Shown here: positions 12,351-23,898 of the stretch, piece by piece
How the letters are laid out: the number at the start of each line of letters is the position of its first letter
Position numbering within the stretch: position 1 is the first letter of the stretch
DNA from: Moniliella sp. 'wahieum'
Taxonomy: Eukaryota > Basidiomycota > Moniliellomycetes > Moniliellales > Moniliellaceae
Assembly: GCA_003971905.1 (NCBI GenBank)
Contig: RSEE01000025.1
Span: 310,001 to 374,000, forward strand
Length of the DNA stretch: 64,000 bases
Direction: 5' to 3'
Notes under the pieces: model-generated
The model's input: only the letters and a program-made list of their open reading frames with translations
The model's database searches: none
What the model was told of the DNA's origin: nothing
Translations under genes and position numbers: made by a program

Positions 12351-14877
12351 ATGTCCACCCAACCCGACTTGAATGATGAGAGGGATTGGGAAACGGAGCC
12401 CACCAACAGTGCCCTCCCTCGAATGGCACCTTGCCCATCCAAGCCGAATATCCCTTCCCTTGCGCTTCGTCACCCTCATCGGCCTTCTTTGGAGAGGCGG
12501 GCGACCGGGATTGGTCTCCGCCAGTGAATCTACTTCCCCCTTGGCGTCATTCAATTCAGCCATTGTGACCCAGAATGCGCTCGAAGCGGCTAGCTGGAAG
12601 CTACGATCCCTCCAGTCCTGCAGCAGCCCCAATTCCAGTTCACATGGTCTCCTCCAGATCGACACCAAGCATCTCCCCTCCTCCTTGCCCTTCGAACAAA
12701 GCAACGACCCTCGCACAAGTACCACGCACGAGGTACGGAAAAAGTCGGGGGAACTTGTCAAGCCTTCGCTCAAAATGAGGCCCAGTTCTGCTCAGACCCC
12801 GGCTGAATCGGATCCCTTATTTTCCCCCTTTGGGTTCAACTCTCCAACCCCGGCGCGTGTCTGGGCCAAGAGTTTACCTTCTACTCCTCCATGAAGGCGG
12901 TCCACTTTGACGCGAATTTGGAGCAAGTCAAACTGTTTAACTACCATTCACGTCCGTCGGCCGTCAGCAGCGACACGGCCATTGATCTGACCGAAACGGA
13001 AACCGAAAGCGACAACGACGCGTTCAGGACTCGTTCTTACTTCCCTTTCCTGAACCTAGGGAGCACACCTGTTCGCCCTTCCTCCCACCTCGGTCATTGT
13101 CCTTCCAAGGACCAACTGGGTGGCCTCCCATTTGTTCGTCGGCCAACAGAGACGGGTCAAAGTTGGTGTTGCGGATGCCCAACTTCCCTTCCTCATCCCA
13201 ACTTTCCTCCATGGCTTTCCCCCAACCCGTCTTTCTTGAGCGGATTGTTCTGTCGGAAGACTCTTTCTCCCTCAATGGAACGGTGCAAGTGGAAAACTTG
13301 GCGTATGAGAAGTGGGTTGCCGTGCGCTACACCCTCGATAACTGGAAGACAATCCGGGAGATGGGGTGCACACATCAAGAGACCATCAAGTGCGGCCGCG
13401 CGGACCGCTTTGGGTTACCATTCGTCCGCACCTGTGGCTTGACCCCACGGCTCCCGAGCTTGAGGCGGAGACCGTCGTTACTTCCATCCAACTCTGCCTC
13501 CGGTTCGCTGCTGACGGACATGAGTATTGGGACAACAATAGCGGGAAGAACTACCAACTCGACTTGATCAGTCGGTCGACCCAGCCATCTCGATCGCATT
13601 CCGTTGCGCCCAACAGCAACCTTAGGTCCACGGTGCGGGAGAGCGCAGGGCAAGAAACACGAACGGCGTGGGTCCAATCTGTCAACTCTGCCCGAACCTC
13701 GGGACTGTCCAGCCTCCGTTCCGTCGGTACAAGTTCCACACTGCGCTTCATCGTCTTTCCACTTGGGCCCCAACCCCGGTCCCGACGCAGTCGGAAACAC
13801 AAGTGAGATCGCAGAACGCCGATTCTCCTTGTTGGAGACGATCCGACCCCTTGTGCCCAGATTGTCTTTGCCAACACCTACGAGCAGCCATGGCCTGGAT
13901 TCAGTGCACTCCAAGTTGCCTCCTTCTGGGCATAATGACGTGTCCGCGCCCGCTGGACGGCTAGAACAGCACAACACCCACCTCACTTCGTTCAACAGCG
14001 TACGAAGTTGGGGCTCACGCACTTTGTACAAGTCGACAAGCACGGTACGTCATCCACTTCCAGTTTGGCCCTGTTGGAGATGATAATACTTTCCTGTCCA
14101 ACTGTCTTTTTATCATACAATGATAAGGAGCACTAACCTTCTTGACTCCTCTCTTCGCCAGTCGGACCATACTATTTTCGACGCACCACTTGCTGTAGCA
14201 GAGAGAGTACCAAACCAACCGGATCAACGCCGAGTCCTGTCACCGGTGTCGCCCACCAGAAGCACTTCTGCCGCTCTGGTCCAAACCGTCGTTGGAGAGT
14301 CATCAATGACAGCCGATCTCGAGCCCAACCCATCTGTCACTTCCGGATCGGGCGAGGCTGCTCTGAGCGAGGACGCTTCGGGTCCATTGTCTTCCACTCT
14401 TTGGACCCAGTGCCCCCAACTACCTCCTCCTCCTCACCCCCGAGCCTTGTAGCGGTTGGAAGTGTGGACTCGTCCCTGATGAGCTCCTCCCCTACCTTAT
14501 CCTCTTCGCTGGCCCCCTCATTGTGGTACGAGAGCGAGAGCTTCGTCCGTCGACTGTGGTCTGGGCACAGGGCAGGAGACCAAGAGCATAGCCCGTCTTG
14601 CCGATCCATGCTTGAGGCCACGCCATCGTGGCACTTGGTTTCCCCTTCCCCCTTCTCCCTCTCCCGCACCAGCAGCCTCGACTCGGCCGACACCATCTCC
14701 CCTCCCACTGCCCCCCCTCCCCACCCGACCAGTGCTTCCGTCCCACTCCTCTCTCCCACCGCTTGCCTCAACCGTCACCCCTATGCCCCAGCTGACCCTG
14801 AACCGCGCAACGCAGACGCCCATCAACGTCAGCCCTGTCGCACGTATATCGGACTAATCTCTGATCTGCAACGTTGA
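12351..14877 (+). CDS. Glycogen-targeting PP1 regulatory subunit (CBM21), frames broken
   Basis: This resembles the Gac1/Pig1 family, which tethers type 1 protein phosphatase to glycogen synthase. A PP1-docking RVxF-type motif is visible as KAVHFDANLEQVKLF near 12893. A CBM21 domain follows at about 13200-13560: VFLERIVLSEDSFSLNGTVQ, KWVAVRYTLDNWKT, and the signature EYWDNNSGKNYQ. The basic/Ser segment ending ARVWAKSLPSTP just before KAVHF is also typical. The C-terminal third is a Ser/Pro-rich tail. Frames change at least at 12.5, 12.9, 13.4 and 13.6 kb. The start ATG at 12351 (MSTQPDLNDERD) is the best choice. The stop could be the TGA near 14877 or the TAA near 14857. Confidence 0.75.
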
Positions 14878-15420
14878 ATGGATACCTATGATCATGCCAC
14901 CTCCCTTTGTTCGTTGCACATGTTTTTGACCGCTTTCCTGCAGCCTTCTCCCCTCTTGCTTCATGCTCTCTCGAACAATCTACCGTGTCGGACCCGTAGA
15001 AGAGGGGTGGTTGCTTGGTGCGTGAGGACAGCGCCGCGTTGGCCTCTATTTCGCTCTCTCTGTTGGATAAAAAGAAGCGTTCCGTCGCTGCTTCCCGCTC
15101 GCTTTACGAGGGAGATGGGGGGTAAACAGTACGTGCGCGTTTTGTGGTTCTAGATGAGGCCCCTTTTACCTTGGTACTGTTCGGTGCAGCCCCGGCGTTC
15201 TCTGTAACGCGGTGGGTTCACACCCAAGCTAGCAGGGCCCGAATAAATCTAAGCAGAGTCGTGCAGGACATGTACCAGAGCATACCAATGCGCGGCGGAT
15301 TGTGGGGCAGTGAGATGGGCGGGGACAGGGAGATCGTGCGAGTAGCGTACAGGAATTAAGTTAGGGATATGATGAGGGTGAAAGAGGGAGGGTATGGCGA
15401 ACCGACGGCGCGTTCGATAT
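14878..15420. other. Convergent 3' intergenic region
   Basis: This lies between the 3' ends of the PP1 subunit gene and RMD5. I see no gene or strong repeat. Confidence 0.5.
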
Positions 15421-17029
15421 TCAGAAAAAGACACGCATTGCCTGACCCACCGTCGAATGTGAGGGCAGTAGTAGGGACATTTGACCCGAAGATCTAGGCT
15501 GTGCACGGGGAGAGAAGGGTTAGTTGGGCCAAGCGCACGAGGGGAAAAGAGGAGAAACCGTACGAGCCTCCGTTGGCGAGATTGATCAGGGACTCTTTGG
15601 CGAGGCGTGGCCACAGGGCATGAGCATGGGCGGATTCTTGGTCGAGCCTTGCTCTTTTGACATGGGACAGCAAAATATGGAGTGGAAGTGCAGGTGCGAG
15701 GGTAAGGGAACATCAACCGGCAGTTCATCTGCTTGGCTCCAATCAGCCCTCGATTCCTTTTCATCACGGCCCGGACGCGGAGGATGTTGTGGAGGGTGCC
15801 GTTGGCACCAATGTCGGTGACCATCTGAAGCGGAGCATAGCGCGGCATGAAGTTCACACGGGAATATGTCTCAACAAAGAGTGGGATGAGGTAGGGGGCA
15901 TGAACGCGTTGCGGATCAAAAAGATATCGGTACGGTGCGGGGAGAAGGCTTTCAGGCCCTGTGCGTCCAAGGCCCCCGCCTCGGTGGAAAACGTCTTCTT
16001 CGCCGCTGATCAGGTGGTCCGCCTGACGCGCAGGGAGGCACTCACACACAAACAGCAGCAGAGCAAACATTTTCTGGATTTCATCCAAATGCGTTTGAGC
16101 AAATTGGGCCGAGATGCTTTCGCCCATAGTGCATCGCCGGCCCTGCAATCATCGCATGTAACGAGCTGGTCAAGAATACCGGAGTGGAAGCGAGGGCCCA
16201 CCTGATGGGCTCCGACCACAGTTCGGCGGTGATTGCGCTCATCGATTCTTCGCGCACCCCCCTGCCTCCTCCAAGAGGGCGGTGGCATCGACGTTCCCGT
16301 CTCGGCTGGTTGAGGGTGATGGCGTGCCAATTCCCCATCAGGTGCAGCTGCAGTGGATGCAGACGCCTGCGCCAAGGAGAGGAAGCGACTCCGGTGCATG
16401 CGTATTCGAGCGTGCTTCCTTGCTTCTCAAGCTCTTTTCGATGGGCGCTCGCCCACGCGATGGCGGGGTCGAGTTGACCTTGCTCAAGTGACTTCTGGAT
16501 CGCGATGAGCTCGGAGTAGATGGCACAGGTTTCGTCCAGGGGGAGGCCGGCCTCCTCCGAAAATAGATGAAAAACCTGTTGATCCCCACTTCGTACAAGG
16601 TGGTCCATCACTGTGGCCTTGAGTGCATCCTGTGCCTCCCTGGGAGGAGAAGAGGTCGGGACCGACAGCATCCAAGGCGGAGATGGGGAACGTCTTTCCT
16701 ATCGCTTTGCCCAACGTGGTCAGCACACCATACACTTCTTTCTGGCGTTGGTGGATTGTGTGATGGGATGCAATAACCGCAGACTGGAGCTGGGAGGCAA
16801 TGCCAGACAGGTCCGGTGGAGGTGGCAGCCCATAGGCGGGAAGGGGGGTGTCGGGGTGCCAGGCCGCTAGCTGTGCATCTGCCTGCTCAAACTGGGCGAT
16901 GAGGATGTCGAGGGCGGGGAATACGCCGGGGCGGCTGGATGCACCAACGGGAGAAGGAGGCCGGAGGGGGGGCTGGAGGGAGGGGAGGCGCTGCTGCAGC
17001 AGGTCTAGTTCCGTCTGGATTGCGTTCAT
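15421..17029 (-). CDS. RMD5: Rmd5/Gid2-type GID/CTLH E3 ubiquitin ligase subunit
   Basis: This is a subunit of the GID (CTLH) ubiquitin ligase that degrades gluconeogenic enzymes in yeast. From the start MNAIQTELDLLQQRLPSL (17029) there is a helical N-terminus, then a LisH-like stretch (HLVRSGDQQVFHLF). The CTLH segment follows (ELIAIQKSLEQGQLDPAIAW and AHRKELEKQGSTLEYA). The C-terminal degenerate RING reads HFHSIFCCPMSKEQGSTKNP, then PPMLMPCGHA, a 65-base intron (15563-15499), and RVKCPYYCP. The tail TVGQAMRVFF ends at TGA 15423. The usual CPYC is CPYYC here. At least four single-base breaks are visible. RMND5 homologues are about 390 residues, which fits this span. Confidence 0.85.
15499..15563 (-). 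other. RMD5 intron in the RING region
   Basis: This 65-base intron has donor GTACGG, branch AACTAACC and acceptor GCACAG. It separates the CGH...NGG half of the degenerate RING from KCPY. Confidence 0.8.
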
Positions 17030-17790
17030 CCCGGGCAGCTGCCTGTGGGCGTGCCGGCGCACAGAGATGGGGCGGACGGGGCGAGAGGCGGGGGGGGTGG
17101 ATGCGCGTATAACAGCCGCCTGCGTGCTACGGAGTACCAATGCACAGCTGGACTACCGTAGTGCCCATAACGCCTCCTGGCCTGTGCTCGCCCCGCCCTG
17201 CCAGGCCAGCCGACAGGCACGACAGGCGGAATGGAGTTGCGGGGGTGCGGGGGTGTGCCCGCCACCAATGTGGGGAAGGCACATCACCCTACATCACATG
17301 CTATATCACACCCCGTGGACGGTTGGGGCCTTGCCTTACCAGTGAGGTCATCGGTCACCTATTCCCTCACGCGGTCTCACGCTCACATGTCACATGTCAC
17401 ATGTCACATGTCACATGTCACATGCACAGCATCACATGCACCGCATCACACCGCAAGGCGCTCGAAGAGGGGATGGGCAACACCGGCGCCACGCCGCTTG
17501 CCCCCCAGGCTGGAGGTTAGCTGTCACATGTCACAGGTCACACGTGATGCCATATTTAAGCGTTAGCACTTCATTCCGTTGCTCCGTAGTTGGTCTGGGA
17601 GAGCACAGCGCCAGTGTCCGAAAGCTGCCAAGCCGGGGATCTCCTTTGCCCGGGGCCTGTTCCTATTGAGTATTGCCTAGGCTGCATTGCAGTGCACCGA
17701 CCCGATCGCAGCAACGCTGCGCACCTCGGCCTTCATTTATATACGCCCCCCCCTCCCCATCTTCCACTTCCCCCTACCTTGTATTCTTCT
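17030..17790. other. Divergent intergenic region with TCACATG array
   Basis: This is the shared upstream region of RMD5 and the small membrane protein. It contains the six-copy TCACATG array and a second TCACATG/TCACACGTG cluster at 17522-17545. I see no gene. Confidence 0.6.
17383..17424. repeat. TCACATG heptamer x6
   Basis: Six exact tandem copies of the 7-base unit TCACATG. Read in the TGTCACA phase, the unit is arm TGT, centre C, arm ACA. The junction palindrome is ACATGT. Confidence 0.95.
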
Positions 17791-18265
17791 ATGCCTTCTC
17801 TGGCCCAACGCTCCTGGTGCTACGACCGGTACGGGTATCGGTATCGGTGCGGCCTGTCCAATGGCAGCAAGTGGGGCATCGGTACGTCCCCCCAGCCCCT
17901 TCTCATCTGTGCACCTTTTCTGCACCATTCATCCTGACAAGTCTTCATCGGGTGTGCGTGATACTGCTTCATTTGGGACATGCGCTTGCGGCCGACTAGG
18001 CTGGGCAGTTGTCGCAGGGGTGGCTTTGTTGCTGGCCGTCCTCCTGTTCGGCCTGATGCGCCGTCGCCGCCGTCACAGACGCTTACCGTTCAACCGCCTC
18101 TACCTTCCCACCTTCCCAGCCTCTGCCAGCCCCATGACGGCTGCTCAACCGCCGGGATCGGGCTCCTACCCATACGGAATGATGCAATCATCTATGCCGC
18201 CTGAGATGCAGATGCCAGGGCAGGGCGAAACCCCGGCTGGACGGGCCCTGCCCATCCGTCAATGA
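17791..18265 (+). CDS. Small single-pass membrane protein, RCR-like architecture
   Basis: Two exons, 17791-17881 and 18000-18265, give an intact 118-residue protein. The N-terminus reads MPSLAQRSWCYDRYGYRYRC. One membrane helix (GWAVVAGVALLLAVLLFGLM) follows, then a strongly basic stop-transfer run (RRRRRHRR). The tail is Pro/Met/Gly-rich and contains SGSYPYGMMQ and MPPEMQMPGQ. The intron (17882-17999) has a GTACGT donor and a GACTAG acceptor, and splicing keeps the frame. A short Cys/Tyr-rich lumenal part, one helix, an Arg cluster and a Pro/Tyr tail resemble fungal RCR-type proteins linked to chitin and Congo-red resistance. The resemblance is architectural, so the family call is tentative. 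Confidence 0.6.
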
Positions 18266-18990
18266 CACCCTCCGGGCAAGAGCCTTCTTTTTTCTTATCC
18301 GCCCCCTCCGGGCCCACCTCCTCCGGCATACTTTCATGAAAAGTGAAGAGCCTGCATCCATTTCCAGGCTCTCTGTGGTTGTTGTTGTTGACACTGTTGT
18401 TCTGTGCTTCGATTGGCCATACATCTCGAAGACGTTTCTGGCATGTACCGCGGCCAGTCTGTTGCCTACGTATATATATACTGCGATTATATATCTTTCT
18501 TTCGTCCCGTGTGACTCCGAGGAGGATACTAGACACATGTTTTCATCTCACTGGGATTGGAGTGACCCGAGACCCGCGTGATGGTGTCAACTGTCCAACA
18601 CTGCAGTTGCCAATGAGGGTCCGGACAGTGACGCCCAGGTCCATATCACAGCAACAAACCCCAGAATCGAGGTCATGGCGGGTGCCGAAGACCCTATAAA
18701 GGGGGTTGTAGACGCTACCACGCGGCCGCGGATCCGAGGTTGCCCCCCCCCCTCTATCCCCGCGTCACTCGGGCCTTCAACGAAAGTTTCCAGGACTTCG
18801 CGTCTCCATAGGTATACTTCTTCACTTGACGCTCACTCTCAAGTTGCTCGTATGCAGCTGGGCTCTATCAACCTTCACTGCATGACAGCGGCGGGCATAT
18901 GGGTGAAGTTGTCGGTATGCATAAAGAATTGGCAGAAAAAGAGAGAGTGAGCGAAGAAACGTAGGGTCGGACGAACAAAAGGAAAAGAAG
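18266..18990. other. Convergent intergenic region
   Basis: Mostly 3' flanks. A TATATATA run lies near 18472-18480. I see no gene. Confidence 0.5.
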
Positions 18991-20232
18991 TTAGTCAAAA
19001 GTAATCTTGGTCCCTTGGCTACCTTCTGCAATCGCACCCGACCGCTTCGCCGCTGCAGACTCCACCTTGGGAGGGTTCGAGGGTGCCGTCGGTTGGGCCG
19101 GTGCCTCCTCTGAATCAGACTCATCGTCGTGCCATCGACACGTTGCCTTGGCTTTTCACTGGTGCCTGGTCCTCCTGTGTTGCCGCCTCCATACGTTGCC
19201 GCCGCTCCTCCACCATACGCATCCGACGATCAAACATGATCTTTCCGACGTGGTCATCTCCCGCGCTGTGCCTTCCAGAGGAGGAAGAAGAGATTCAATG
19301 TCATGTTCCTGCTCATCTGGCGGGGAACGCTGAAGGTCGAGGCAGCAGACTACCATGCAACGTAAGCATATGCTTTGCAACTGTCATGCTCACCACCGTG
19401 AACGTCAGCTTTCCGTCTGCGCCACCAAGACGCGAAAAGTCTTTCTTGTTGCGCCAATAGCCAAGGGAATGCGGCGCACCATGTCTCCTTCCCCTTCAAA
19501 AGGCAGACCCGCCTCGTCGTTTGCTTCCGCCTCGGCTTGCTCAGCCTCTTCCGTCTCGTCATGGACAAACTCCCAATGAGCGAGATCAATGTGCTGCGAA
19601 CTGATGGACGCATTGAACAGGCCATCGAGCAATAGAGATACATGGGATGGCGAGGACAAGATGATCTTCCCCTCCACCTTCATGCCTATCCTCGGGCTCC
19701 ACACCAGGCACCCGACCTGGGTGGGACCAACCCGAATGCGCCATCAGCCTCAATCCGGCCCGTTGGGCGCTGGAAGGACTTGGGGGTGACGTTGAGGGGT
19801 AACCAATACGCCCTGCAGCTAGGGGACGTATCTGGAAATCCTCTTCGTCAGTTGCACAAGATCATCACAACCCTGAAATGGACAGAGAGAAGGGAAACGT
19901 ATGCAAGAGCTTGTGTCAAACAGTTCGGCCACCGCTCGGGTTGGATCAGCAGCAAAACAGGCGGGATTGCCATGTGAAGGGTAGGATACATTTTGCGGTA
20001 GCAAGACACGGCCTCAGAATTCTCGTCCGAATCGGCACCATCAAGCAGAGATAGGTCAGAGGCGCTGGGGACGACGGCTGGTTCTTTGGACTTGTGGGTT
20101 TTGGCGCTGCTGTGCTTGTGCTGGAGCGGGGACTTGGCGTGTTTGTTGTCTTTCCCTCGCTCGTGCGCGGCTTTTGGTCTTGCGCTCGCCCGGCGAGTGG
20201 TTCTTGCGCTTGGAGGGCGTGTCGGAAGACAT
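18991..20232 (-). CDS. RPA43: RNA polymerase I subunit Rpa43
   Basis: This is the stalk subunit of RNA polymerase I, which contacts the initiation factor Rrn3 at rDNA. The start MSSDTPSKRKNHSPGERK is basic. An SHS2-like N-terminal domain is seen as KMYPTLHMAIPP, then RISRYVP followed by LQGVLVTPQ. The OB-type domain reads SPRIGMKVEGKIILSSPSHV, then SLLLDGLFNASISSQHID, a motif typical of Rpa43. An acidic insert (ETEEAEQAEAEANDEAG) follows. The C-terminus is RRMRMVEERRQRMEAA and a tail ending GTKITFD at TAA 18993. At least one intron is likely near 19880, and a short one is possible near 19370. Frames also break. The gene is divergent from Ran across about 420 bases. Confidence 0.85.
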
Positions 20233-20652
20233 GGCGTGGAGGCGGGGCGGGGGTGGGAGCGGAGAGAAGACGCTCAGGTTGAGAGGGGACGCAAAAGATT
20301 TTTCCCACCTGGCCGGCGTCCTGCTTGGGGGGGACGGCAGCGGAGCGAGGAAATATGGCATGTGATGCTGTTGCACCGATGCGCTCAGGCGGAGCCCTCA
20401 GCCTGCGAAGAAACAGGAAGCACAGACGTGTGGGGGTGCTGGCGCTTGCAGGGCAGCGGCGCAGCACGGCACAAGGGGGCAAACGTAAGGTTCAAACGTC
20501 GTGGCACAGGGGCGCTGTGCCCAGCTGCACGATTTTTTTTGCCAGAGGCTGCCGATGGACGCGTTTGCGTCGGGGTGCGTGCAGCAGGGCGGGCTGGCCT
20601 CGCATGCTTGGTGTCCGAGCCCCCCCTTCCCCATCCCCCTTCTGTCCCCACC
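20233..20652. promoter_or_regulatory. Divergent RPA43/Ran promoter interval
   Basis: These 420 bases separate the two start codons and must contain both core promoters. I see no unambiguous TATA box. Confidence 0.5.
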
Positions 20653-21361
20653 ATGGCTGCCGAAGTCCCACGTTCAAGCTTGTGCTCGGTGCGTACCTCT
20701 CTGGAATTCTGAGCGCGCGTGCGTGCGTGCGTGATACTGACCCTGCCTCCCTCTTGCTCAGTCGGCGACGGCGGCACTGGCAAGACGACGTTCGTCAAGC
20801 GCCACTGACGGGCGAGTTTGAGAGAAGAAGTACATGCCACCCTCGGTGTCGAGGTCCACCCGCTCTCCTTCCACACCAACTTGGCAACATTGTTTTCAAC
20901 GTTTGGGACACGGCTGGCCAGGAGAAGTTCGGTGGCCTGCGCGACGGCTACTACATCCAGGGCCAGTGCGGCATCATGTTCGATGTTACTTCGCGTATTA
21001 CGTACAAGAACGTGCCCAACTGGTACCGCGACCTGGAGCGCGTGTGCGAGAACATCCCCATTGTCCTTTGCGGTAACAAGGTTGATGTTAAGGAGCGCAA
21101 GGTCAAGACGGGCGCTGTCACCTTCCACCGCAAGAAGAACCTGCAGTACTTTGAGATTTCGGCCAAGAGCAACTACAACTTTGAGAAGCCTTTCCTCTGG
21201 CTGCCCGCAAGCTCGTTGGTAACAACAACCTCGAGTTTGTCGCCGCCCCGGCTCTCGCTCCCCCGAAGTCCAGGTCGACGCGGCTCTGATGCAGAAGTAC
21301 CAGCAGGAGCTGGACACGGCCGCCGCCCCCGTTGCCCGACGAGGACGATGGCGACTTTTAA
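20653..21361 (+). CDS. GSP1: Ran GTPase (Gsp1), coding frame interrupted by indels
   Basis: Ran is the small GTPase that gives direction to nuclear transport. Exon 1 starts MAAEVP at 20653. Intron 20689-20761 has a GTGCGT donor and an ACTGAC branch site. Exon 2 carries [15 protein letters not shown] (P-loop), [14 protein letters not shown] (switch I), [20 protein letters not shown] (G3 and switch II), NKVD (G4) and [14 protein letters not shown] (G5). The end is DEDDGDF at TAA 21359-21361. About eight one- or two-base indels break the frame, mostly undercalls in short runs. Examples are CCACG at 20668 and CACTGACGG at 20802, where a stop replaces Leu. Every functional motif survives in one frame or another, so a working gene is likely. 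Confidence 0.93.
20689..20761 (+). other. Ran intron 1
   Basis: This 73-base intron has donor GTGCGT, branch ATACTGAC and acceptor GCTCAG. It lies just before the P-loop. Confidence 0.88.
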
Positions 21362-22268
21362 GCGGTGCACACCAGCCGCCCACACTTTCATCTTCTACCC
21401 CCTCACCTTTGTCCTGCTTGCTCCAGGGGTATTCACCCAGCCTGATGGGCTTTTCGCTCGCTTTTCGCGTCATATCCAATTCGTCCGGGTGGTGTCCATC
21501 ACGTACATGGCGACCAAGGATCCCCTGTACCCATATCTTGGTCGGCCCCTTCTGCATTATATCTTAGGATGGCAAACGTGTTATAAACCGAGTCCGACAA
21601 GAGAGCGACCCTTATACAATACATGGGACCCTAGCAGACGTGTGTCGGTCTGGGACTGGAGAGAGAATAGGAGAAAACTGCGGGGACAATGGGATAAAAT
21701 CCCTGTCAAGGTTCCGCGTCCGAAAGGATCGGCTCCCCGTCCCAGATTTTAGTCTGGCCCCGCCGGGAAGACCGGCGCTGAGACTTGGGTCTATCCCGTG
21801 AGGTGGTGGATGGGGAGGCCGGAGGCGGGGGTAGGGTGGGAGTAAAAGAGGGGATCGATGGTTGGATCGGGTTCAACGGACTGCCCTGAGCCGTAAAAAA
21901 GTCGGCAGCCTGCGGGCGACAGCCAAGGTTGCCAAGCGCCTTCTCGTTCTCGCAACAACTTTGTGTGCGGCCCCGCATCCGGCACGAAAAAGTACCGTTT
22001 CGGCCGCTTGCGACGCACCTTGTCCTCTCCAGCGCAGAAGAGGTGTAGGACGAAGCGAGGTCGTGGCTGAGTTTGCTGGGGTTGCCATTCGACGTGCTAG
22101 GAGTAAAAGAAGACCAGTTGAGGGCGGGAGCGGGGCGGACAGACCCGTTGCGGAGCTTCCGTCGCCGGGGCAGGTGCTAGGCAAAACTCCCCATTCCCGA
22201 CTTCAGCTGGGGGTCCTTGGCAGGGTTATCATCTGGCTTCTGCTGGGCCATCGGTATTTATCTCAGAG
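21362..22268. other. Convergent intergenic region
   Basis: About 900 bases lie between the Ran and histone deacetylase stops. The ORFs here have no recognisable domain. Confidence 0.5.
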
Positions 22269-23634
22269 TCACTCAGTCGTCGCCCGCCCGAGCAAATAGC
22301 CATCGCGTAGCTTGCGGCTGATGCGGACGTCAAGATCAGAGTCTTCATCGTCAGAGTGCTCAGCCATAGCGCTGCCCGCACCTGATTCGACCATGGGTCG
22401 CGACTGAATACCGGGGGCAAAGGGCATGTCACGAGGTGTTGGAGAATTTGATTGCTGCATAGGGGAATGGTCTTTGTGGTCAGTGCTGAACAAATGGTAA
22501 CAAGGGAGCGCGAACGTACCGGATTGACTCAAGATATTGGCGAGTATTGTTGTCGGTCATGCTGTGCGTGGCACGTTGAGTTTGTATTCAGGGCCAAAAT
22601 ACTCCAGTACTGGTTGTAGGGTAAGTTCTCGTCCAGCTCCTTGTTGCAGATAATACCTGTCTCATTGGTCCAGGTGCGGTGCGACATTGCGAATCGTTGT
22701 ACCCTCCTCCTCCGACAGTCATCATGGGTATGCCAAACGATTTGACGAAGCGCACACAGTCAGAATGGCCCTGCTCGACAGGTTGAAAGAACCCAACTTG
22801 TCCCCAGCCAAGCTGTCAGTCCCGCATTGCAACACGATCGCCCCAGGCCGGAACCAGGAGATAATGTGGCCAATAATCTCACGAAATATGAATCCATAAG
22901 ACTCGTCGCTGATCCCGTCGCGCAGCGGTACATTGACGGCATATCCCTTGCCGCGACGGAACCAATCGTCGACGTGCCAGTGCCTGGGAAAAAGTCGCCG
23001 TATTTGTGGAAGGAGCAGGTCATCACGCGATTTGTCGTATAGAAAGCTTCCTCGACCCCGTCCCCATGGTGGACGTCGATGTCAATGTAGAGGACGCGAG
23101 GATGAACCTTGAGCAGCTCGAGGACAGCCAGAACAATGTCGTTGACGTAGCAAAACCACTCGCTTCGCGCTTCTTGGCGTGATGCAGACCACCGCCCCAG
23201 TTAATGCAGATGTCGGACACACCCTGGTTGAGTTTGGCGGCCGCAGAGACAGATCCACCAGCGGAGATAGTGCAGAACTCGTACAGTCCCTCGAAGCCCG
23301 GGCAGTCGTCGCATAGAGGTAACGGGTGCCACCAAAGGTCAGCTTCTCCACCGTCTCTGGGGAGCAGTGTTGGAGAAAGTCGATGTACTCGTCGGTGTGG
23401 AAGCGGGTCAAGACAGCAGGGGTGGCGCGGGTAGGACGAAGAACCTGCATATGCTGGTATAGTCCGTAGTTGAGGATGAGGTTGTTGGCCATGCGCATGC
23501 GATGGGGCTTCATGGGTGCCCATAGCCATAGGAGTAGTTGCCCACGTCGTGGTCGTAGAAGTACGTGACGCGCTGCTTGGCGCCCAGGAACGCTCGGGCG
23601 GCGGTTCTGCGGCGTCTCCATTAGCCACAGACAT
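22269..23634 (-). CDS. RPD3: Class I histone deacetylase (Rpd3/HDAC1), frames broken
   Basis: This is a zinc-dependent lysine deacetylase acting in Sin3-type corepressor complexes. The start is [19 protein letters not shown] at 23634. Family signatures appear in order: [15 protein letters not shown] (frame-corrected), [30 protein letters not shown], the zinc site [49 protein letters not shown], and [14 protein letters not shown] 65-base intron (22519-22455; GTACGT donor, ATGCAG acceptor) precedes the tail, which includes [20 protein letters not shown]. The stop is TGA at 22271. Several single-base breaks move the frame. Length after correction would be about 440 residues, normal for Rpd3. It is divergent from the gene at 23.9 kb by only 264 bases. 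Confidence 0.92.
22455..22519 (-). other. RPD3 intron near the 3' end
   Basis: This 65-base intron has donor GTACGT, branch CACTGAC and acceptor ATGCAG. It joins the YLESIR end of the catalytic part to the acidic tail. Confidence 0.85.
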
Positions 23635-23898
23635 GGTCTTGCTGGGAAGAGCGGGGTGGGGGTGGGGGCAGGGATGCTGGGCGAGTCGTGGTGGGTAATT
23701 TCTGCCCACAGGCTCGGTTCCCCGCCGAAGCAGGCCAGACAACCAAAGTTGAAAGTTGGATGCGTCGATCGGCTACGTAAGCGCTTCGGCCGAGCCAGCG
23801 CGGGTTGGTGTCTGCTGCACGTCCGGGCTGCACACGCCACACGCCGGTTCTTCTCGCGGGGACAGCTTCCTCCGGCAACGTCACCCAAGCACACCAGC

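Noticed and set aside
20653-21361. Ran pseudogene
   Set aside because: The intron, all motifs and near-perfect residues survive, and the same indel style affects many other genes nearby.
20385-21557. 390-residue minus-strand ORF across Ran
   Set aside because: It is the antisense shadow of Ran. The plus strand holds all GTPase motifs.
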